Of a stretch of 64,000 nt of DNA, positions 59,122 to 64,000 are shown one piece after another. The notes under the pieces were generated by a model. It saw nothing but the letters and a program-made list of their open reading frames with translations. It did not search any database and had not been told where the DNA came from. Each line of letters opens with the position of its first letter. Position 1 is the stretch's first letter. Both the position numbers and the translations under genes were made by a program. The stretch comes from JALZVT01 sp964611345 (GTDB taxonomy: Bacteria > Pseudomonadota > Gammaproteobacteria > Pseudomonadales > Azotimanducaceae), in assembly GCA_964611345.1 (NCBI GenBank), contig CAZSYU010000006.1, positions 19,452-83,451 on the forward strand, read 5' to 3'.

Positions 59122-60368
59122 TGAGCCATGACAAGCGTGATCCGTTCGCAGGATTTACCAGCTCAATAGTCCATAGCGATCGGCGCTCGCCTGTTGAGCA
59201 CGGCTCCTTGCATAAACCTGTGCACGCTACGGTGGCTTATGGCTATAAGGATGTTAAGGATCTCTCCGCTGTGTTTCAGGGCAAGAAAAAGGGGTATTCC
59301 TATGGCCGCCAGGTGAACCCGACTATTGAGGCACTGGAGACGAAGTTAAGCCGCATGGAGCGCGGGGTTGCGAGTGTGTGCTTCGGTACCGGTATGGCGG
59401 CCATTGGCTCTACGATCTTTTCACTTCTGCGTCGTGGCGATCATCTGGTGTCTTCCAGTTTTCTGTTTGGTAACACCAATAGTCTGCTCAACAGCTTTGC
59501 TGCGCACGGCATCGAAGTAAGTTTTGTGGATGCGACCGACCTGGCGCAAATTGAAGCGGCGCTGCGACCCAACACGAAAATGGTTTTTGTAGAAACCATC
59601 GCCAATCCGCGGACCCAGGTTGCTGATTTGTCAGGTGCCGGCAAGCTCTGTGCTGCAAAAGACATTGTCTACGTTGTCGATAACACAATGACTTCACCAT
59701 TTCTCTTTCAACCCATAGATGTAGGTGCCACTCTTGTCGTAAACAGTCTGACCAAATACATCGGCGGTCACGGCAACGCACTGGGTGGGGTGGTTACTGA
59801 GCTTGGCAACTATGACTGGAGCAGGTTCGAAAATATTTATCCTGAGTATCGTGGCTCTGATCCTGCCAAGTGGGGTATTACCCAGATAAGGAAGAAAGGT
59901 CTGCGTGACTTTGGTGCAGCACTTGGTCCAGAAGCCGCTCACCATATTTCAGTGGGTGCAGAAACACTTGCGTTGCGGCTAACTCAACAGTGTAAGAGTG
60001 CGCAAACGCTATGCGAAATGTTGGATGCACACCCAAGCGTTGCCAAAGTGTATTACCCGGGGCTTGCGCGTCACGAGCAGTACGCGCGAGTTGCTGAACT
60101 GTTTCGATTCGCCGGCGGGCTCTTCAGCTTTGAGCTGGTAGATACCGTAGATACGTTTGAATTTATGAACGCACTCCAGTTAGTCATTAAGTCGAGCAAT
60201 CTGGGTGATAATCGCACTCTGGCGATACCTGTGGCATCGACAATTTATTATGAAATGGGTGCCGAGCGTCGAGCGTCGATGGGCATTAGCGACTCGCTCA
60301 TTCGCATTTCGACGGGCATTGAAGACGTAGAAGACTTGCTGCACGATTTTGCGCAAGCGCTGGGTTAG
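59121..60368 (+). CDS. cystathionine gamma-synthase family PLP enzyme
   Basis: 415 residues. Cys/Met-metabolism PLP fold: GYSYGRQVNPTIEALETKLS, CFGTGMAAIG (phosphate binding), VFVETIANPRTQVADL, VVDNTMTSPF and the PLP-lysine motif VVNSLTKYIGGHG; C-terminal SDSLIRISTGIEDVEDL. Substrate (O-acetyl/succinyl-homoserine, cystathionine or methionine) is not decidable by eye. It is translationally joined to the c-di-GMP gene by a one-base overlap, an unusual pairing. Confidence 0.88.
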   Translation: MSHDKRDPFAGFTSSIVHSDRRSPVEHGSLHKPVHATVAYGYKDVKDLSAVFQGKKKGYSYGRQVNPTIEALETKLSRMERGVASVCFGTGMAAIGSTIFSLLRRGDHLVSSSFLFGNTNSLLNSFAAHGIEVSFVDATDLAQIEAALRPNTKMVFVETIANPRTQVADLSGAGKLCAAKDIVYVVDNTMTSPFLFQPIDVGATLVVNSLTKYIGGHGNALGGVVTELGNYDWSRFENIYPEYRGSDPAKWGITQIRKKGLRDFGAALGPEAAHHISVGAETLALRLTQQCKSAQTLCEMLDAHPSVAKVYYPGLARHEQYARVAELFRFAGGLFSFELVDTVDTFEFMNALQLVIKSSNLGDNRTLAIPVASTIYYEMGAERRASMGISDSLIRISTGIEDVEDLLHDFAQALG

Positions 60369-60402
60369 GTTTATCCAATAATTACACGAAAGCGGGGGCG
60401 GC

Positions 60403-61167
60403 ATGGGCAGACTGGAAGGCAAGGTAGCGATTATTACGGGTGGTGCAGGCGGTATTGGGCGCGCTGCAGGGGCAATGTTTGCTGCGGAAGGTGCCGATGT
60501 ACTGCTGGTTGATATTGGTGAAGAACAGCTGCAGGAGGCAGTTAACAGCATTGGCAGCAACCGCGTGAGCTACTGCGTAGCGGATGTTACCCAGGAAGCT
60601 GATAACGTACGCATGATTGAAACCGCCAGCGAGCGTTATGGCGGCGTTGATGTGTTGCTGGCAAATGCCGGTACCGAGGGGGATGTGTTGCCCATTACGG
60701 AATACGACCCCGACCGTTTCGATCAGCTCATGAGTGTTAACGTGAAAGGCCCATGGCTTGGAATTCGCGCGAGCATTCCTGCAATGGCTAAACGCGGTGG
60801 CGGCAGCATTGTGATTACCTCCAGCGTTGCGGGTTTGCAGGGTACGCCAGGTATTGTTCCTTACGGCACGTCAAAACATGCGGTCATTGGTCTTGCGCGG
60901 GGTGCAGCCAAGGAGCTTGCGGAGCAGAACATTCGCGTTAACACAGTGAATCCATCGCCGGTAGAAACCCAGATGATGCGGCGGCTGGAAAGCGGCATGA
61001 ATCCCGCAGCAGCTGAAGAAGTTCGCGAGAACCTGCGCAACCAGATTCCGTTGCAGCGCTACGCGGAGGCTGACGATATCGCGAAGGTTATGCTGTTTCT
61101 GGCCAGCGACGATGCCGCCTTTGTTACGGGTTCTGTGTATGCCGCAGACGGTGGTTATACCAGCTAA
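60403..61167 (+). CDS. short-chain dehydrogenase/reductase (SDR)
   Basis: 254 residues, classical SDR: cofactor motif ITGGAGGIGRAAG, Asp at the end of the second strand (VLLVDIG, NAD preference), NAG motif, catalytic Ser (VITSSVAGLQ), Tyr and Lys in PYGTSKHAV, and IRVNTVNPSPVET. Substrate unknown. It is preceded by a ggggg-containing ribosome site and followed after 3 bp by purC. Confidence 0.92.
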   Translation: MGRLEGKVAIITGGAGGIGRAAGAMFAAEGADVLLVDIGEEQLQEAVNSIGSNRVSYCVADVTQEADNVRMIETASERYGGVDVLLANAGTEGDVLPITEYDPDRFDQLMSVNVKGPWLGIRASIPAMAKRGGGSIVITSSVAGLQGTPGIVPYGTSKHAVIGLARGAAKELAEQNIRVNTVNPSPVETQMMRRLESGMNPAAAEEVRENLRNQIPLQRYAEADDIAKVMLFLASDDAAFVTGSVYAADGGYTS

Positions 61168-61170
61168 ACC

Positions 61171-62109
61171 ATGGCTGCTGCGCTTCTCGCTACGAAACTT
61201 TCGTTACCCAATCAGCGTACCGGCAAGGTGCGCGATCTTTACGATACAACGCTGCCTAACGGGGAACCGGGTGTGCTGATTGTGGCCACCGATCGCATCA
61301 GTGCGTTTGATGTGGTGTTGGGTAATGGATTGCCGGGCAAGGGCATTGTGCTTACACAGATTTCGAAGTTCTGGTTCGAGTTTTTCAGTGACAGCATTGA
61401 CCATCATTTGGTGTCGACAGACGTTAGTGACGTGCCCGACCTAACGCCAGCGGAGCGGCGTGCACTCGATGGTCGAATCATGCTGTGCCGCAAAACCACC
61501 GTGCTGCCCATTGAATGCATCGCGCGCGGCTACATCACGGGTAGCGGCTGGAAAGATTATCAGGCAACGGGTGCTGTTTGCGGGATTGAACTACCTAAAG
61601 GCTTGCGCAACAGCGACCGGCTTGATGAGCCGTTGTTTACGCCATCTACCAAAGCCGCCAGCGGGCATGATGAGAATATTAGCTTTTTACAGGGTGCCGA
61701 GGTAGTAGGTGCAGACATCATGCGTTGGCTCGGTGATACCACGCTTGCGTTGTATGCCCGGGCGCGCGACTACGCGTTTGAGCGCGGTATTATTTTGGCC
61801 GACACCAAGTTTGAGTTTGGCATGCTGCCAGGAGCCACCACGCCGCTACTTATCGATGAAATTTTCACCCCTGACAGCTCAAGGTTTTGGCCTGCAGATC
61901 GTTGGCAGCCCGGCGCTGAGCAACCCAGCTTCGACAAACAGGTGGTGCGCAACTATCTCGAAGGGCAGGTAGAGGCAGGACTGTGGGATAAGACGGCACC
62001 AGGGCCAGTATTGCCGGATGAGATTGTCGAGCTGAGCCTCGGGCGCTATCTGGAAGCGTTTGAGCGTCTCACCGACACACCGCTCGACCTAACCGCTTTT
62101 GTCCGATAA
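61171..62109 (+). CDS. purC: phosphoribosylaminoimidazole-succinocarboxamide synthase PurC
   Basis: 312 residues, the longer (yeast ADE1-like) form rather than the ~237-residue E. coli form. ATP-dependent joining of CAIR and aspartate in purine synthesis. Motifs: GKVRDLYD, ATDRISAFDVV, ECIARGYITGSGWKDYQ, ILADTKFEFG and IDEIFTPDSSRFW. It lies 3 bp after the SDR gene and overlaps the next gene by 11 bases. Confidence 0.97.
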   Translation: MAAALLATKLSLPNQRTGKVRDLYDTTLPNGEPGVLIVATDRISAFDVVLGNGLPGKGIVLTQISKFWFEFFSDSIDHHLVSTDVSDVPDLTPAERRALDGRIMLCRKTTVLPIECIARGYITGSGWKDYQATGAVCGIELPKGLRNSDRLDEPLFTPSTKAASGHDENISFLQGAEVVGADIMRWLGDTTLALYARARDYAFERGIILADTKFEFGMLPGATTPLLIDEIFTPDSSRFWPADRWQPGAEQPSFDKQVVRNYLEGQVEAGLWDKTAPGPVLPDEIVELSLGRYLEAFERLTDTPLDLTAFVR

Positions 62110-62536
62110 GCCCACAGACGCAGCACGCACCAAGCAGGGCGCCACGGCATGGGCCGACTATCGCCAGCAAGCCGATCGCCCGGATCGATTTACCCGCTGG
62201 ATGCTTGAGCGCACTCTTGCAGTGCTCGCTGCCCGTTCCCAATTTGGGGAAGATTGTGCGGACGTGCAGCAGGCAATCAAGCACGCACTGGCGCAGCCAC
62301 CCGTGCCACCACCTACACCGGTCGATTCGCGGGTTGATCTGCTGGCGCTTGAACTGTCGGTGGTGCAAACCCAAAAAGTGCTGGTGGCCCTGGAGGACAC
62401 CGCGCAGGTTGAGCTCGATGAATTACAAGCCAGGCGAGTTAACCCCTGGGGTGGCTTTCGTGAGGCATGGCTTGAGCATTACAATCAGGTTAGAAATAGG
62501 GCGGGGGCAGAGAGTGATGGCGGACACACCGGTTAA
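62099..62536 (+). CDS. conserved-looking hypothetical protein between purC and acyl-CoA carboxylase genes
   Basis: 145 residues from a TTG at 62099, overlapping purC by 11 bases and the next gene by 20 bases. Not recognised. It is mostly helical and polar with a Pro-rich break (PPVPPPTPVDS) near the middle; RFTRWMLERTLAVLAARSQF and WGGFREAWLEHYNQ are the most protein-like parts. The overlap at both ends suggests co-translation with its neighbours and perhaps a link to the carboxylase. No membrane span or signal peptide. Confidence 0.6.
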   Translation: MSDKPTDAARTKQGATAWADYRQQADRPDRFTRWMLERTLAVLAARSQFGEDCADVQQAIKHALAQPPVPPPTPVDSRVDLLALELSVVQTQKVLVALEDTAQVELDELQARRVNPWGGFREAWLEHYNQVRNRAGAESDGGHTG

Positions 62537-62738
62537 ATCAGAAGTAGCGGGCAGCGTGTGGAAAGTGCTGGTGAAGGAGGGTGACAGCGTTACCGATGAC
62601 CAGGAGCTCATGATTCTGGAATCGATGAAAATGGAGATTCCGGTGGATGCCCCCTGTTCGGGTACGGTCGCGAGTGTAATGGTGGCGCCAGAAGACGGGG
62701 TTGAAGAAGATCAGGTTCTACTGATCATCGCGAGCTAG
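62517..62738 (+). CDS. biotin carboxyl carrier protein (single biotinyl domain) of an acyl-CoA carboxylase
   Basis: 73 residues consisting only of a biotinyl/lipoyl domain: VKSEVAGSVWKVLVKEGD, biotinylation site ESMKMEIPVDAP, and EDGVEEDQVLLII. The carrier hands carboxybiotin to the carboxyltransferase encoded 4 bp downstream. The start ATG overlaps the end of the preceding gene by 20 bases. Such stand-alone BCCP genes occur in propionyl/methylcrotonyl-type carboxylases. Confidence 0.88.
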   Translation: MADTPVKSEVAGSVWKVLVKEGDSVTDDQELMILESMKMEIPVDAPCSGTVASVMVAPEDGVEEDQVLLIIAS

Positions 62739-62742
62739 ATCG

Positions 62743-64000
62743 ATGTCCTGGGACGCAGAAGTTAAAGAGATTGAGCGGCGCCGTAAATTGGCGCAGCAAC
62801 AGGGTGGCGAGGCGGGTATCGCCAAGCAGCACGCCAAGGGGCGGCTAACCATCCGCGAACGCATCGACAAGCTGCTCGACCCAAACAGCTTTCAAGAACA
62901 GGGCAAAACCACAGCCTTGCCCGATTACGACGACAACGGTGAGTTGCTCGGTTATGTGCCCGCTAACTACGTATTAGGTCACGGCCAGATCGATAACCGT
63001 CGAGTGGTGGTGGGTGGTGAAGATTTCACTTTGAAAGGAGGTTCACCCAATGCGGCGGGACTGCGCAAGAGTGTCTACGCCGAGCATCTCGCATTGCAAC
63101 GCAAGGTGCCGTTGGTGCGGTTGCTCGAAGGCGGCGGTGGCAGTGTAAAGGGGGGGGCCAAAAAGGGTGGCACCGTTGGCGACCCGGTGTTTAATCCTCC
63201 CCGCTTCAAGATTATTGCTGACTGCATGACCGAGGTGCCGGTGGTGTCTGCAGCGCTGGGTCCTGTTGCCGGTTTTCCAGCTGGTAGGTTGGTAGCGTCG
63301 CACTTTTCAGTAATGACCCGGGATACCGCCCAGGTGCTTATTGGCGGTCCCGCGCTGGTCCAGCGGGCTCTCGGGGTGCGGCTGACGAAAGAAGAACTGG
63401 GCGGTGCCCAGGTGCATTCGCTGTCGGGTGTGGTTGATAACGTCGCGGAAGACGAAGCTGCCGCTCTGCAACAAATTCGCCGGTTTCTCAGTTATCTGCC
63501 CAGCAGTGCCTGGGAGTCTGCACCGCGCGTACCTTGTAGCGACTCTGTAGAGCGCATGGAGCAAGACTTGTTGAGCGCCGTGCCGCGGGATCCAAATGCG
63601 CCATTCGACATGCGCGCCATTGTAGAGATGGTGATGGACCTTGGCAGTTTTTTTGAAATTGCCAAGGACTTCGGACCGAGCCAAATAGCTGGGCTTGCGC
63701 GGCTGAACGGACAGCCTGTTGGTGTGCTCGCAAACGATTGTCGCTTTTATGCGGGCGCGATGACGGCAGAGGCGGCGCAGAAATATCGACGCTTTGTTGA
63801 GATGTGTGACAGCTTCCATTTGCCGATTGTTAACTTCGTCGACCAGCCCGGTTTCATGATTGGTCCCGAAGCCGAGCGCAATGGCACTATTCGCTATGGA
63901 ATGGCGGCGGTTGCTGCAGCGGTGCAGGCCCAGGTGCCCTGGGCATCCATTCAGGTGCACAAGGGCTTCGGTGTGGCGACCGCCGCGCACTACGGTGCTA
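62743..64000 (+). CDS. acyl-CoA carboxylase carboxyltransferase (beta) subunit, 3' partial
   Basis: About 419 residues are visible from the ATG at 62743; the frame is still open at the window end (family length about 510-540). MSWDAEVKEIERRRKLAQQQ, KQHAKGRLTIRERIDKLLD and PLVRLLEGGGGSVKGGAKKG match the PccB/MccB carboxyltransferase family; DQPGFMIGPEAE and HKGFGVATAAHYG are the C-terminal acyl-CoA binding region. Together with the BCCP gene it should be part of a propionyl-CoA-type carboxylase; the biotin carboxylase gene would be expected downstream. Exact acyl-CoA cannot be decided. Confidence 0.93.
   Translation, partial: MSWDAEVKEIERRRKLAQQQGGEAGIAKQHAKGRLTIRERIDKLLDPNSFQEQGKTTALPDYDDNGELLGYVPANYVLGHGQIDNRRVVVGGEDFTLKGGSPNAAGLRKSVYAEHLALQRKVPLVRLLEGGGGSVKGGAKKGGTVGDPVFNPPRFKIIADCMTEVPVVSAALGPVAGFPAGRLVASHFSVMTRDTAQVLIGGPALVQRALGVRLTKEELGGAQVHSLSGVVDNVAEDEAAALQQIRRFLSYLPSSAWESAPRVPCSDSVERMEQDLLSAVPRDPNAPFDMRAIVEMVMDLGSFFEIAKDFGPSQIAGLARLNGQPVGVLANDCRFYAGAMTAEAAQKYRRFVEMCDSFHLPIVNFVDQPGFMIGPEAERNGTIRYGMAAVAAAVQAQVPWASIQVHKGFGVATAAHYGA

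Noticed and set aside
63307..63990. 227-codon minus-strand frame at the window end
   Set aside because: It lies opposite the carboxyltransferase gene, which is clearly coding on the plus strand but runs off the window.

Overview
The window is a chromosomal segment of a gammaproteobacterium, close in gene order to Pseudomonas and its relatives. Four conserved neighbourhoods support this: murC-ftsQ-ftsA-ftsZ-lpxC-dciA-M23 peptidase-secA-argJ; pilB-pilC-pilD-coaE-yacG divergent from a pilin gene next to tRNA-Thr; nadC beside ampD; and yajQ-ampG. It is not a typical Pseudomonas. murB and ddl are missing between murC and ftsQ, and groESL carries a CIRCE operator of the HrcA type. I cannot name the genus. 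There is no phage, insertion sequence, rRNA or CRISPR array. A 100-N scaffold gap at 6114-6213 looks artificial.

Layout. 1-5437: end of the division/cell-wall cluster (murC partial, ftsQ, ftsA, ftsZ, lpxC). 5374-11668: helicase-loader-like dciA (minus), M23 peptidase, secA and argJ. 11700-16394 (minus): pilB, pilC, pilD, coaE, yacG. 16395-20945: type IV pilin locus with a sigma-54 promoter, a cysteine-free major pilin, a strong terminator, a second pilin-like gene, tRNA-Thr(CGT), a Wzy_C/O-antigen-ligase-like membrane enzyme and a TfpX/TfpZ-type pilin accessory gene. 20981-29100: nadC, ampD, aceE, aceF, yajQ, ampG. 29112-33266: alkyltransferase-like protein, fxsA, an orphan ATP-grasp protein, and a putative ornithine-lipid operon (olsA-like, small membrane protein, olsB-like). 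33446-35604: groES-groEL with promoter, CIRCE and terminator. 35728-41852: a urate-oxidase-N-type membrane protein, a coiled-coil membrane protein, an HD-GYP phosphodiesterase, gspB and gspA. 41866-49130: acyltransferase, lipoprotein aminopeptidase, SLC13 transporter, exonuclease I, and an osmoprotectant-type ABC importer with fused binding protein and permease. 49155-56567: receiver-domain protein with a ribbon-helix-helix regulator, two Nudix hydrolases, and an ABC exporter whose permease is fused to an AttH/CrtC lipocalin-like domain. 56812-64000: a REC-PAS-GGDEF-EAL protein, a cystathionine gamma-synthase-like enzyme, an SDR, purC, an unknown protein, and biotin-carrier and carboxyltransferase subunits of an acyl-CoA carboxylase (cut by the window end).

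Functional themes are envelope growth (division, LpxC, SecA, AmpD/AmpG recycling, several acyltransferases), type IV pili with pilin-specific accessory genes, and cyclic-di-GMP turnover. Genes are tightly packed, with many 1-4 nt overlaps and frequent GTG or TTG starts. The most unusual item is the single reading frame at 52190-55948, which joins an FtsX-type permease to a secreted lipocalin-like domain through what looks like an embedded lipoprotein signal.
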